A stretch of DNA of 64,000 bases, from NCBI RefSeq assembly GCF_002269385.1, contig NZ_CP022957.1:2599001-2663000 (forward strand), in the 5' to 3' direction. The notes beneath the pieces were generated by a model that was not told where the DNA came from, searched no databases, and saw nothing but the letters and a program-made list of their open reading frames with translations. The position numbers and the translations under genes were made by a program. Positions 9,054 to 18,269 of the stretch are shown in pieces (the first letter of the stretch is position 1; each line of letters begins with the position of its first letter). The stretch comes from Maribacter cobaltidurans. GTDB taxonomy: Bacteria > Bacteroidota > Bacteroidia > Flavobacteriales > Flavobacteriaceae.

Positions 9054-9221
9054 ATGAAGCAAGGAGAAGAAAAAACAGAATTTGTTAAGGAACCGGAAAA
9101 AGAAAAACGCGAATTTATATTTCAGAAGGATAAAAAGACAAAAATTGGTACCGCCATTGTGATTGGTTTTTTGATTCTTATGATTTTGGGCGTAGTGTTT
9201 AGCGGAATAGCCTTCGATTAG
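9054..9221 (+). CDS. 55-residue single-pass membrane protein
   Basis: A short gene starting ATG 9054, four bases after the dehydrogenase stop. The first 35 residues are highly charged (KQGEEKTEFVKEPEKEKR), then one membrane helix follows (KIGTAIVIGFLILMILGVVF) and the protein ends SGIAFD. The layout predicts a cytoplasmic N-terminus. No family is recognised. The tight spacing on both sides, 4 and 36 bases, argues that it is translated as part of the operon. Confidence 0.65.
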   Translation: MKQGEEKTEFVKEPEKEKREFIFQKDKKTKIGTAIVIGFLILMILGVVFSGIAFD

Positions 9222-9257
9222 TAACCTAAATTTTTAGTAAGTAATCAAATTGACTTT

Positions 9258-12200
9258 ATGATTAGACCCCCCATTCGTATTAAACACCTTCCTTTTTGGA
9301 TAAACCAATTTCTTTGTACCCTAATCCTACTATTTTTGGGCTCTTGTGCCAGTTTCAAAGAGCATCAAAATATTCCAGAGGTTTCACCGGGTAATCCACA
9401 GAATATCAGCTACACGTTTTATTTGGCAGGTGGATTTGGTAACCCTTCCAAAGCCTCTAACAAAAGACTTTTGGAAAAATTTAGGTCAGAAATCAACACT
9501 TCCGATGATAATAGCACGGTCATCTTTACTGGTGACAATATCTCTACGGAAATGGGAGATTGGTCCAAGGATAGTTTGTTGATACGGGAACAGATGGAAT
9601 TGGTAAGGGATTTTAAGGGCAATACTATTTTTCTTCCAGGGAACAATGAATGGAAAAGTTACGAACTGGATAAAATGGAAAAGGTCGAAGATTATCTCAA
9701 GGAAATCGACAAGGAGGGCATTGATGTTTTCCCGGAAAATGGATGTCCTATCGAATACAAGGTCATCAATGATAATCTTGACCTTATCTTACTGGATTCC
9801 AAATGGTTCATTGCCAATTGGTCCAGATTGGTGGATATTAACAAAAAGTGCGATAATATAGTGACCAGAAGGCGCTTCATGGAGGAATTGGAGGGCTACA
9901 TTAATGATGGCCAAGGAAAGAACATTGTTATAGCCATGCATCATCCGGTAATGAGTAATGGCACCTACGCCGGAACGGAATCTTTTAAATCGCACATGAC
10001 CCCTTTACCGGTTTTGGGAACATTGCGTAACGCGGTAATGGATCTTGGGGCTTTCAATCCAGATCATTTAAATTCAAGAAGGTACAATTATTTAAGAATA
10101 GCCGTAAGTGCCTTGGCCCAAGCGAATGACCGTATTACATTGGTTTCAGGCCATGAGGAAAATCTACAGTTATTGTCAGGAGGCGGAATCCATCAAATTA
10201 TTAGCGGCTCCCTAGGCAGTAAAAGTCCAACAAAGATTGAGAAAAAACACATTACGGCCATTGGGGGCTCCATGGCATATGAAGGCGATTACGCCTATGG
10301 GGAACGGGGTTTTGCTAGATTGGACTTTTATAATGATGGAAGCTCCAAAGTAACCTTTTTTTCAGAAGATGATTTGGATGATCTAGAGACGTTTGATGTT
10401 CTGGAACCTATGGAAAAGGAAAAGGAGTATAAAAGGTTTGATGAAAGTTTAAGCAAATCGGTTACCACTCCCATTTTGGACAATCCTGAGGACTATGATA
10501 AAAGCGGCTTTTACAAGTTCTTGTGGGGGGAGAGGTATCGGTCTTATTTTGGTAAGTCGGTTAATGCTCCGGTAGTGAAGTTAGATACCTTATATGGCGG
10601 GCTCTATGTAGTAAAGGAGGGTGGAGGTCATCAATCTTTCTCCTTGCGATTGGCAGATAAGGATGGTAAACAATATGCCATGCGTTCCCTGAGAAAGAGT
10701 GCCCTAAAGTTTTTAAAGTTCAAGCTTCCGGGTATATCCTATAATTCCGATGACTATAGGGATACCTGGGCAGAGGAGGTTATATCTGATTTTTTTACGA
10801 CTGCCCACCCTTATATGCAATTGGTAGTAAACCCACTTGCGAAATCGGTCGGTATCAACCATTCGGATACTGAGTTGTTTTATGTTCCCAGGCAGCCTCA
10901 GCTAGAGGAGTACAATGAAAATTTTGGTGATGAACTTTATTTTATACAAAGACGTCCATCCGATGAACAATTAAATTATAAGGGATATAGGAGAACAATT
11001 GACAAGGTATCGGGAAAGGTCAAGGATTTTGAGAGTACCACGGATATGCTCGAAAGAATAAAGCGAGACGAATCCTTTGCCATCGACCAGAAAAACTTCA
11101 TCCGTGCCCGAATTTTTGATATGCTCATTGGCGACTGGGACAGGCATCAAGATCAGTGGCGGTGGATAGAATACGAAACCCCGGATGGTGAAAAGGAATT
11201 TATGCCCGTGCCAAGAGACCGCGATAATGTTTTTCCCCGGTTTGACGGAAACGCCATGAAATTGGTAAAACTCTTTGTGCCAACGACTAAAAGATGGCAA
11301 ACCTTTGACGGCGATATTGACAATGCCAAATGGCAGAATATGGGGGGCAATAGCTTGGATAGGGCCTTGTTAACAAAATATGGCGTAGACACATGGGTGG
11401 CGGAAGCTGAGTATATACAAGAGCACATGACATCCCAAGCGATAGAACGGGCCTTTATGAGATTACCTGTTGAGGTTAGGGACAATACAGCTCAATTCCT
11501 GGAGCAAAGTTTGAAGGAACGACTCAAAACGTTGCCCGATAAGGCCAGGGAATACGGGGAATACCTAAACAAGGTGGTGGCCGTAACGGGAACAGAAAAA
11601 GATGATCTTTTTGAGGTGGAAAAATTGCCTAACGGCGCCTTGTCCGTTACTTTAAGGAGACTCTTGACCGATAGGAAAAACGAAATTTTCTTTCAAAGGA
11701 TTTTTAAGGAAAGTGAAACCAAGGAAGTTTGGTTGTACGGTCTGGGTGACGATGATATTTTTAGGGTTACAGGAAACGCCGACCCCGGAATAAAAATTAA
11801 GATTATAGGAGGATATGGTGAAGATATCTATGAGATAGCTAACAAGAAGCGTATAAAGGTCTACGATTGGGAACATGAAAAAATCCATTTTAAGGACGAG
11901 GAGCCCAAGAAGCAGCTTAGTGATATCTATACGACCAATAACTATCATTGGCGGTATTTTAAGCCCAATACGAATGTCATAGTTCCCACAACGGGTTTTA
12001 GAACGGATGATGGGGTGTTCTTAGGGGCATCAAATACCTATACCGTCAACGGTTTAAATGGAAACGATTTTAAACAAAAACATACGTTGAGCGCCAAATA
12101 CTATTTTAATTTCCAAGCAACGGAGGTACAATATTCCGGTGCTTTTGGAAATGTTTTTCCAAAGTGGAATTTTATCATGGATGGTTTTTATACAAGTGAT

Positions 12201-12995
12201 AGGTATGCCAGGAATTATTTTGGTACGGGCAATGATACCTTTAATGACGAGGATAACCTTGGAAGGGATTATTACCGGGCCCGATTGAAACAATTGAACC
12301 TAAGCGCGGGAATTTCCTATTATACATTGAAAATAAGGGGGCTTTTTGAATCTTTTAAAGTAAACGAAAACGATCAAAGATTTTTTAACCGAAGCATTTT
12401 GAGCCCAGAACTGTTTCAGAATCAGAATTATGCAGGGGCAGAGCTATCCGGTTATTATGATAACGAGGACGCGGATGACTTTCCAACAAAATCGATTTAT
12501 ATCGGTTTGCGAATGGGTTACAAGACCAATTTCAACCTCAAGGACAACAACTTTGCCTACGGGTCCCTTAAGCTTGGTTTTAACCATAAAATTATTTCAT
12601 CAGGAGCCTTGGTTTTGGGCAGTACCGCAGAGTACAGTACAGTGTCCAAATCCAATGATATCTTCTTTTATCATATCCCTTCCATTGGGGGCAATAACGG
12701 ACTTAGGGGCTTTAGGGACGAACGTTTTACGGGAAGGTCGTCCTTTTACCATACCTCAGATCTTAAATGGAGGGTCAAACGCTACGTTACTGCCGTTACC
12801 CCGGTCACAATTGGCATGTTTGCCGGATTTGATTATGGCAGGGTTTGGAGTTCCAACGAAAGTTCGGATACATGGCATACCTCCCAAGGGGGTGGGTTAT
12901 GGATTAGTAGTTTAAAAGCATTAACTTTTAACATTGGTTATTTCAATTCTAGGGAAGGGAATATGGTTCAAGTTGGATTTTTGGCACCTTTTTAA
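9258..12995 (+). CDS. Lipoprotein: metallophosphoesterase + HipA/FAM20-like domain + outer-membrane barrel
   Basis: A 1245-residue exported protein in three parts. A signal peptide ends in lipobox LFLGSC (Cys30). Residues about 50-380 are calcineurin-like phosphoesterase: TGDN (92-94), PGNNEW (127-132), MHHPV and SGHEEN are present, but the first metal motif, usually GDxG, reads GGFG (58-61), so one Asp is lost. Residues about 410-700 resemble a protein-kinase-like fold of the HipA/FAM20 type: YVVKEGGG near 450, IFDMLIGDWDRHQDQW near 620 and VPRDRDN near 653. Residues about 900-1245 alternate as beta strands and end in a BamA/D15-type barrel closing with VGFLAPF. The barrel and phosphoesterase parts are well supported; the kinase-like part is inference. 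Confidence 0.85.
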   Translation: MIRPPIRIKHLPFWINQFLCTLILLFLGSCASFKEHQNIPEVSPGNPQNISYTFYLAGGFGNPSKASNKRLLEKFRSEINTSDDNSTVIFTGDNISTEMGDWSKDSLLIREQMELVRDFKGNTIFLPGNNEWKSYELDKMEKVEDYLKEIDKEGIDVFPENGCPIEYKVINDNLDLILLDSKWFIANWSRLVDINKKCDNIVTRRRFMEELEGYINDGQGKNIVIAMHHPVMSNGTYAGTESFKSHMTPLPVLGTLRNAVMDLGAFNPDHLNSRRYNYLRIAVSALAQANDRITLVSGHEENLQLLSGGGIHQIISGSLGSKSPTKIEKKHITAIGGSMAYEGDYAYGERGFARLDFYNDGSSKVTFFSEDDLDDLETFDVLEPMEKEKEYKRFDESLSKSVTTPILDNPEDYDKSGFYKFLWGERYRSYFGKSVNAPVVKLDTLYGGLYVVKEGGGHQSFSLRLADKDGKQYAMRSLRKSALKFLKFKLPGISYNSDDYRDTWAEEVISDFFTTAHPYMQLVVNPLAKSVGINHSDTELFYVPRQPQLEEYNENFGDELYFIQRRPSDEQLNYKGYRRTIDKVSGKVKDFESTTDMLERIKRDESFAIDQKNFIRARIFDMLIGDWDRHQDQWRWIEYETPDGEKEFMPVPRDRDNVFPRFDGNAMKLVKLFVPTTKRWQTFDGDIDNAKWQNMGGNSLDRALLTKYGVDTWVAEAEYIQEHMTSQAIERAFMRLPVEVRDNTAQFLEQSLKERLKTLPDKAREYGEYLNKVVAVTGTEKDDLFEVEKLPNGALSVTLRRLLTDRKNEIFFQRIFKESETKEVWLYGLGDDDIFRVTGNADPGIKIKIIGGYGEDIYEIANKKRIKVYDWEHEKIHFKDEEPKKQLSDIYTTNNYHWRYFKPNTNVIVPTTGFRTDDGVFLGASNTYTVNGLNGNDFKQKHTLSAKYYFNFQATEVQYSGAFGNVFPKWNFIMDGFYTSDRYARNYFGTGNDTFNDEDNLGRDYYRARLKQLNLSAGISYYTLKIRGLFESFKVNENDQRFFNRSILSPELFQNQNYAGAELSGYYDNEDADDFPTKSIYIGLRMGYKTNFNLKDNNFAYGSLKLGFNHKIISSGALVLGSTAEYSTVSKSNDIFFYHIPSIGGNNGLRGFRDERFTGRSSFYHTSDLKWRVKRYVTAVTPVTIGMFAGFDYGRVWSSNESSDTWHTSQGGGLWISSLKALTFNIGYFNSREGNMVQVGFLAPF

Positions 12996-13017
12996 AAACT
13001 AAAAATTATTTTTTCAT

Positions 13018-14232
13018 ATGGATTCTATTGTAGCTAAGGCAGAGGCTTTTATAACCGATAAATTGGGAAGTGAGATTGATGAAAAATATTTATATCATAA
13101 TCTCAGACATACGCAGCGGGTGGTTAAAAGCGCCAAGGAACTTATGGAAGGGGAAGAAGTGAATACCAATGATTGGAAGAAGCTAATGGTAGCGGCCTGG
13201 TTCCACGATGTGGGCTATCTAAAATCCAATGAGGACCATGAAAGCCATAGTTGTCAAATGGCACGGGATTTCCTAAAATCGGAATCCTGTGATGAAGAAT
13301 TTATCGACGATGTATGCGGACTTATTTTGGCCACAAAAATGAATTACGAACCTAAGAACCACCTAGAGGAAATAATGAGGGATGCCGACTCATCCCACTT
13401 CGCCAAGAAAAGTTTTATTCAAACTTCTGAATTACTTCGTGAGGAACTCAGGAATTTGGGCCTTCGGGATTGTACCACGGAAGATTGGCGTGAGGAGAAC
13501 ATTCATCTCTTAAGGGTAAAACATAAGTTCTATACTGATTTTGCAAAGGAAAATTGGCAAAGTGAAAAGGACAAGAATATTAGGCGCCTTGTAAAGGCAA
13601 AGAAAAAAGGCAAAAAACTGATTAAAAAAGAAAAGCTTAAGGCCAAGTATAAGGGTCAAATACCGGATAGGGGAGTACAGACTTTATATAGGGTAACATT
13701 AAGAAACCACATAAAACTCAGTGATATAGCAGATACCAAGGCAAATATACTTTTATCCGTTAATGCAATTATCATTTCGCTTTCTTTGGCCAATTTAGTT
13801 CCCAAACTGGATAATCCATCGAACGACTACCTCATTTATCCAACTTTTATATTCATTTTGTTTAGTATTGTTTCCATGATTATGTCCATTTTGGCAACCA
13901 AGCCAAATGTAACGAGTGGTGAGTTTACAGAGGAGGATGTTAAAACCAAAAAAGTGAATTTGTTGTTTTTTGGGAATTTCCATAAAATGAAATTGGAAAA
14001 GTACCAATGGGCTATAAAGGAAGTTATTAAGGATCAGGATTATATTTATTCCTCTTTAACCAAAGACTTGTATTACTTGGGTGTTGTTCTTGAAAGAAAG
14101 TATAGGTTGCTGAGATGGACCTATACAGTTTTTATGATTGGTATGATTTTGTCAGTTATTGTTTTTGGAGTTGCTTTGAAATTTTATGGTCCGGAACAGG
14201 TAATAGATTTACCTGAAATACCTCAAAAATAA
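13018..14232 (+). CDS. HD-domain phosphohydrolase fused to a Pycsar-effector-like (DUF5706/PycTM) membrane domain
   Basis: 404 residues. The N-terminal 180 residues are an HD phosphohydrolase with a full metal set: His31 (LRHTQRV), His63-Asp64 (AAWFHDVGY) and Asp122/124 (MRDADSSHF). A Lys-rich linker (about 190-215) leads to the DUF5706 segment KLSDIADTKANILLSVNAI (about 235-255). Membrane helices lie near 243-262, 273-297 and 370-392. DUF5706 is the effector PycTM of Pycsar, which disrupts membranes on binding cCMP or cUMP. No PycC-type cyclase is adjacent. It lies 22 bases after the large lipoprotein gene, so it is probably co-transcribed. Function beyond the domains is inferred. Confidence 0.88.
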   Translation: MDSIVAKAEAFITDKLGSEIDEKYLYHNLRHTQRVVKSAKELMEGEEVNTNDWKKLMVAAWFHDVGYLKSNEDHESHSCQMARDFLKSESCDEEFIDDVCGLILATKMNYEPKNHLEEIMRDADSSHFAKKSFIQTSELLREELRNLGLRDCTTEDWREENIHLLRVKHKFYTDFAKENWQSEKDKNIRRLVKAKKKGKKLIKKEKLKAKYKGQIPDRGVQTLYRVTLRNHIKLSDIADTKANILLSVNAIIISLSLANLVPKLDNPSNDYLIYPTFIFILFSIVSMIMSILATKPNVTSGEFTEEDVKTKKVNLLFFGNFHKMKLEKYQWAIKEVIKDQDYIYSSLTKDLYYLGVVLERKYRLLRWTYTVFMIGMILSVIVFGVALKFYGPEQVIDLPEIPQK

Positions 14233-14432
14233 AATTAAAGGCAAAAGTACCAGGTTGCTATAATCGCGGAATCATCATGGCTTTTTATTTTCGATGTTAC
14301 ATCCAACCCATGGTGCATTTCTTATAAAGGTATAGCAACTTTTTACTCTCTGAAATTCAAATTTTGCGGAGATAAACAAGATGTAAAATTTTTAAAAGGA
14401 AAGAGCAGTAATCTATTGAAGAGTAGTTTACA

Positions 14433-14555
14433 CTAAAACCCGTTATTTGCCAAAAAAATAATGCAGAAAACAATACCAATAGCAGCGACCACAATGGAAA
14501 ATTTAATCGTTAGCACCAAAGGAGTGTCAGGTCTTCCCTTAGTGGTGATATCCAT
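14433..14555 (-). CDS. 40-residue membrane protein
   Basis: A small gene inside the 550-base gap between 14232 and 14785. It starts MDITTKGRPDTPLVLTIKF and continues into one membrane helix (SIVVAAIGIVFCIIFLAN), ending NGF. A charged N-terminus before a single helix is the same layout as the 55-residue protein at 9054. The rest of the gap (14233-14432 and 14556-14784) is AT-rich with no further gene visible. Coding is likely but rests on composition only. Confidence 0.5.
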   Translation of the reverse strand: MDITTKGRPDTPLVLTIKFSIVVAAIGIVFCIIFLANNGF

Positions 14556-14784
14556 TTTTGTTGTTTTTTCTTTCTGCATCGCATACCTGTAATGGTGTAA
14601 AAGTATCTTGCCCTTGTTAAAAAAATTAACTCTTTTAAGGATTTTTTTTGTTTTAAAATTTTTAAAGTGCTCCTTAACTGATATTTAGGAAAGTAAAACT
14701 ATCTGGCCGATATTATTAAAATTTAACTTTTTTGGGCTAATCAGCAGAAAGGATGCCATATAACTTTAAGGGAAAATTTTTTCA

Positions 14785-15228
14785 ATGTTTTCACTTATTT
14801 ATAAATCCATAGCATGCAAGGACCTTGCACATAATGATATTAAGGATGTGATGCAAAAAGCAAGCTTCTTTAATTCCCAAAATGCTATTACAGGATGTTT
14901 GGTCTATCATAACCACATTTTTATACATCTATTGGAGGGTGATGAAAAGCCCGTAAGACGACTATTTGGCAAAATTAGTGGAGATGCAAGACATGAGGAT
15001 ATAGTCCTGTTGAATGTGGAGGAGAATACCTTTTCCCTGTTTTCTGACTTTTCAACGGTTTATAATAATTTTGAGGATGCTCAAGATCAAGTTCGGCATA
15101 AAAGAATGCTCTTTCATCAAATTTTTCACGGTGCGGATATTGTGAAGTCTCCAGGCGGTTCAAAACTAACTCTTTGGACCCAGGTGAACAACCTCTTAAA
15201 AACAAAAAATAAATTGCATTACGGTTAA
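14785..15228 (+). CDS. BLUF-domain protein with substituted photoactive residues
   Basis: 147 residues; the first 110 are a BLUF fold, normally a blue-light sensor that binds FAD. Tyr6 (SLIYKS) and Asn30 (FFNSQNAITG) are kept, but the key Gln is His48 (IFIHLLEG), and the usual Trp and Met near 89-91 are Phe and Thr. The intact paralogue at 33291-33623 aligns without gaps and has Gln48, Trp89 and Met91. Either the light response is lost or altered, or the protein is now a scaffold. It has its own upstream region; no partner gene is adjacent. Confidence 0.85.
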   Translation: MFSLIYKSIACKDLAHNDIKDVMQKASFFNSQNAITGCLVYHNHIFIHLLEGDEKPVRRLFGKISGDARHEDIVLLNVEENTFSLFSDFSTVYNNFEDAQDQVRHKRMLFHQIFHGADIVKSPGGSKLTLWTQVNNLLKTKNKLHYG

Positions 15229-15318
15229 ACTTTTTTTGGTGAGATTTGAAAAATCATTTATAACTTTCAGAAAGGACAAACCATAGTTTTGCCCTTGACA
15301 ATTGTTTACTTTTAAAAT

Positions 15319-15456
15319 ATGAAAAAACTAATTCAAATTATTGGGGCTTGGTACGGGGCCAGGAAAATTGGTGGTGGAAAATGTGGTTGTGTCGGGACTA
15401 TTTTCGTTTTCCTGATTCTTTACTGGATTTTTGGCTATGTTCTAAACTACTTCTAA
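15319..15456 (+). CDS. 45-residue small membrane protein
   Basis: Starts MKKLIQIIGAWYGARKIGGG, then KCGCVG and a hydrophobic helix (TIFVFLILYWIFGYVLNYF) to the stop. A Gly- and Cys-containing basic N-terminus before one helix is seen in several conserved but unstudied flavobacterial micropeptides. It is followed 30 bases later by a shared bidirectional terminator. Confidence 0.6.
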   Translation: MKKLIQIIGAWYGARKIGGGKCGCVGTIFVFLILYWIFGYVLNYF

Positions 15457-15486
15457 GCGTTTGGACCTTATAATTAAAAAATAAAA

Positions 15487-15510
15487 AAAGCCGGAAATTG
15501 TTCCGGCTTT
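15487..15510. terminator. Bidirectional terminator
   Basis: Perfect ten-base stem AAAGCCGGAA / TTCCGGCTTT with loop ATTG and A/T runs on both sides. It serves the 45-residue gene on the plus strand and the SYLF gene on the minus strand. Confidence 0.85.
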
Positions 15511-15536
15511 TCTCTTGTAGTAACAATGGATATTTT

Positions 15537-16070
15537 CTATTTCCTATCCATCTCATCATATTCGAACTTTTGACCACCAATTGAAAGGTCTGCCATTAAA
15601 CCTTTTTTGGGCTTGGTAAATACCACAACACCATCTTTGTAATTGGCATTGGCTGCAATACCTTTATCCAAGGCTATGGCCGTAGCATTTGCGGATAGTT
15701 CATATTTCCCATCCTTAAAATCGTTCAAAGACTCTTCTGTTTCAAAGAAGATGATTTCAGTAAGTGCCTGTCCTCCTGCTTGAAGTCCGACATCTACCTT
15801 TTTTAGACTGGCCATACCTTGTGGCATTCCATTTTCGTAAAGTACGCCATTACCGGATGCACCGCCAACAATCAGTCCTCCTTTTCCAACATTTGGAAAA
15901 ATGACATATCCAGAAGAATTATTAAAAAATCTATCCATACCATCCATTTCCTTCAGTTCCATTTTTGCCTTTTCGGCGTCGGCCATTACTTCCTTGTCTT
16001 TGTCATTTTGAGCAAAAACGTTTGCCGATACTACCAATAATATTGTCGCTAATATTGTTTTCATTTTCAT
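15537..16070 (-). CDS. SYLF/YSC84 lipid-binding domain protein, secreted
   Basis: 177 residues from ATG 16070; the longer frame to 16145 adds 25 residues ahead of an obvious signal peptide and is rejected. The signal peptide is MKMKTILATILLVVSANVFAQ. The mature protein is the SYLF (DUF500/Ysc84) domain: FFNNSSGYVIFPNVGKGGLIVGG, GLQAGGQ, ITEIIFFETEE-like core and the closing FTKPKKGLMADLSIGGQKF. SYLF proteins bind phosphoinositides or other lipids. An envelope location is predicted. The surrounding genes are stress or membrane related. Confidence 0.9.
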   Translation of the reverse strand: MKMKTILATILLVVSANVFAQNDKDKEVMADAEKAKMELKEMDGMDRFFNNSSGYVIFPNVGKGGLIVGGASGNGVLYENGMPQGMASLKKVDVGLQAGGQALTEIIFFETEESLNDFKDGKYELSANATAIALDKGIAANANYKDGVVVFTKPKKGLMADLSIGGQKFEYDEMDRK

Positions 16071-16457
16071 ATTATGTGTTTTAAAATTAAACTTAACTTT
16101 TAAAGTTAGGGACTGCGTTATCAGTGTCCTTAATTCTAACTTCACCCTAAACTTAAAGCGAATTTACTGATGGTCCTGCCGTTATCACTTGGATTCTTGA
16201 TGCAATAACTAAACCTCTGGAAAATAGAGTTTTATAGTGTTAAAATAGCTTTAAATATTAGTATTTCCTTAGCTTTTATAACAAAAGGATAGTGGTTGGA
16301 TTTGGATTTTAAGGGGCATGAGATTGTAAGACTAGAATTATTTTTCAATAAAATTAAAATGATTCAGGGAATGAATCAATAAACAAACCATTTACGGCAC
16401 AAATACTCTATGGTTTAAGGTAACTTGTAATAGTTAAACATATAAAAATCTAAAGTC

Positions 16458-16643
16458 ATGAATAAAGATCAGTTAGAAGGAAAGTGGAAACAAGTGAAAG
16501 GTGAGTTCAAACAAAAATACGGGAACGTCACCGATGATGATACTACATATGCAGAAGGTAAATTTGACGAAATGTTAGGTAGACTTCAGGAAAAAACAGG
16601 AAAAAAGAAAGAGGATTTAAAACAAGAAATTGAAACTTGGTAA
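16458..16643 (+). CDS. CsbD family stress protein
   Basis: A 61-residue hydrophilic protein with the CsbD pattern: MNKDQLEGKWKQVKGEFKQK and AEGKFDEMLGRLQEKTGKK. CsbD proteins are induced by general stress in many bacteria; their mechanism is unknown. It is a monocistronic gene with its own strong terminator 20 bases downstream. Confidence 0.92.
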   Translation: MNKDQLEGKWKQVKGEFKQKYGNVTDDDTTYAEGKFDEMLGRLQEKTGKKKEDLKQEIETW

Positions 16644-16660
16644 ACCATTTCTTAAAAATA

Positions 16661-16694
16661 AAAAAGCCCTTGGATTCCAATCCAAGGGCTTTTT
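16661..16694 (+). terminator. Terminator after csbD-like gene
   Basis: A 14-base perfect stem AAAAAGCCCTTGGA / TCCAAGGGCTTTTT with loop TTCCAA, followed by more T. Confidence 0.9.
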
Positions 16695-16837
16695 TATTTT
16701 AGGGTTCCCCTAATGTTTCAGATATATGCCTTACTAGCAATTTTGTCTTAAATTAGGTGATTAAAGTCATGTGTCATTAAGGTTTTCTACTTTATATTTC
16801 CAGTTAACAGACCTTAAACTTCAAAACTCAATATGCA

Positions 16838-18244
16838 ATGTGGACATCTATCCTACTCGGTATTTATATATTGATAACGTTGTCCATTGTAATTGCTATC
16901 CTATTACATGGTGCCAAACCTTCCAAAAGTCTGGCCTGGTTGTTGGCCATTTTTGCTATTCCAGTAGGTGGGATCATACTATATCTTTTACTGGGGAGAA
17001 ATAGAAGAAAAAATAAACTGGTTCAGTTAAAAAGGAATTTGTTTAAGAGGCTACCCAATCCGGATTATAATCAGGTGAATGCCTTTGACGGGAAATTCCG
17101 AAAATTGATGACCTTATTTTATAATAATTCACACTTCCCACCGGTAGGCAATAATTCCTTACAATTATTAAAGGACGGTAAAACCACTTTTGACGCTATT
17201 TTTGGTGCCTTGGAACGTGCCAAAAAGGAGATTCACATACAATATTACATCTTTGAGGATGGAGAATTGGCCAATAAATTACAGGAACTGTTTAAACGGA
17301 AATTATCAAAAGGTGTTAAAATAAGAATGATTTATGACGGTATTGGCAGTTTTTCTTTGAGCAGGAATTATTTAAAAGGTTTGGAGAACATGGCTGTTGA
17401 GGTATATTCGTTTCTTCCTTTCAAGTTCGGACGGTTTTTCTCTTCCTTGAACTACCGGAATCACAGAAAAATCATTGTGGTAGATGGAAAAATAGCTTTT
17501 ACCGGCGGTATAAATATTTCCGATAAGTATTTGAAAGGGGATCCAGGATTGGGCAAATGGCATGATATGCACATAAAGATAGATGGGCCGGCGGCCTCTC
17601 ATTTGAATCAAGTTTTTATGATGGATTGGTATTTGGTTTGCCAAGAGTTATTGCAGCCCCTAGAAAATCCAGTATGTGCAACGCAATTTACATCCGATTC
17701 ATTGGTTCAAATTGTTTCCGGAGGACCTGATGATGATTTTCCGGCTCTGGAACAAACCTATTTTTCAATTATTAATTCGGCCAAGAAATACGTATATATT
17801 ACCAATCCTTATATCATTCCAAGTCAAGCTCTAATAAAAGCCTTGCAAACCGCTGCCCTGAGTGGGGTGGACGTGCGTCTTTTGGTTTCGGAAAATGCAG
17901 ATAATCGCTTGGTAAGTTGGTCCGTGCATTCTTATTTTGAGACTTTTTTAAAGTCGGGGATTAAAATTTATCTTTTTCCCGATGGATTCCTACATAGCAA
18001 GATTATTGTAAGTGATGATGCCATTTCTTCCATCGGAACGGCAAATTTGGATGATCGCAGTTTTGAACAAAACTATGAGGTAAACGCTATTATCTACGAA
18101 AAAGGATTTGCCCAATTGCTGAAGGAAGATTTTTTAAAGGATAGCACTGCCAGTAAAAGGTTATCCTACGAAGTATATATTCAGCGTCCGTGGATTAGAA
18201 AATTAAAAGAAGGTTTCGGTAAAATATTCAGTCCCCTTCTATGA
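16838..18244 (+). CDS. cls: Cardiolipin synthase
   Basis: 468 residues that join two phosphatidylglycerol molecules (or use a similar donor) into cardiolipin at the inner membrane. Two N-terminal membrane helices (about 1-30 and 33-55, with SLAWLLAIFAIPVGGIILY) form the PLDc_N part. Two phospholipase D motifs follow: HRKIIVVDGKIAFTGG from His209 and HSKIIVSDD from His386, the latter with the partner GTANLDDRS. Length is typical. The ATG at 16838 begins exactly at the first membrane helix. It stands alone and is convergent with the lipoprotein gene at 18270. Confidence 0.95.
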   Translation: MWTSILLGIYILITLSIVIAILLHGAKPSKSLAWLLAIFAIPVGGIILYLLLGRNRRKNKLVQLKRNLFKRLPNPDYNQVNAFDGKFRKLMTLFYNNSHFPPVGNNSLQLLKDGKTTFDAIFGALERAKKEIHIQYYIFEDGELANKLQELFKRKLSKGVKIRMIYDGIGSFSLSRNYLKGLENMAVEVYSFLPFKFGRFFSSLNYRNHRKIIVVDGKIAFTGGINISDKYLKGDPGLGKWHDMHIKIDGPAASHLNQVFMMDWYLVCQELLQPLENPVCATQFTSDSLVQIVSGGPDDDFPALEQTYFSIINSAKKYVYITNPYIIPSQALIKALQTAALSGVDVRLLVSENADNRLVSWSVHSYFETFLKSGIKIYLFPDGFLHSKIIVSDDAISSIGTANLDDRSFEQNYEVNAIIYEKGFAQLLKEDFLKDSTASKRLSYEVYIQRPWIRKLKEGFGKIFSPLL

Positions 18245-18269
18245 AAATTTTGAGTTTTCACAAACGAGC

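Noticed and set aside
14233..14432. Possible RNA gene in the gap after the HD-DUF5706 gene
   Set aside because: AT-rich sequence without a stable fold or known motif was all that could be seen.
16071..16145. 25-residue extension of the SYLF protein
   Set aside because: The signal peptide begins at the ATG at 16070; the extension lies in the leader.
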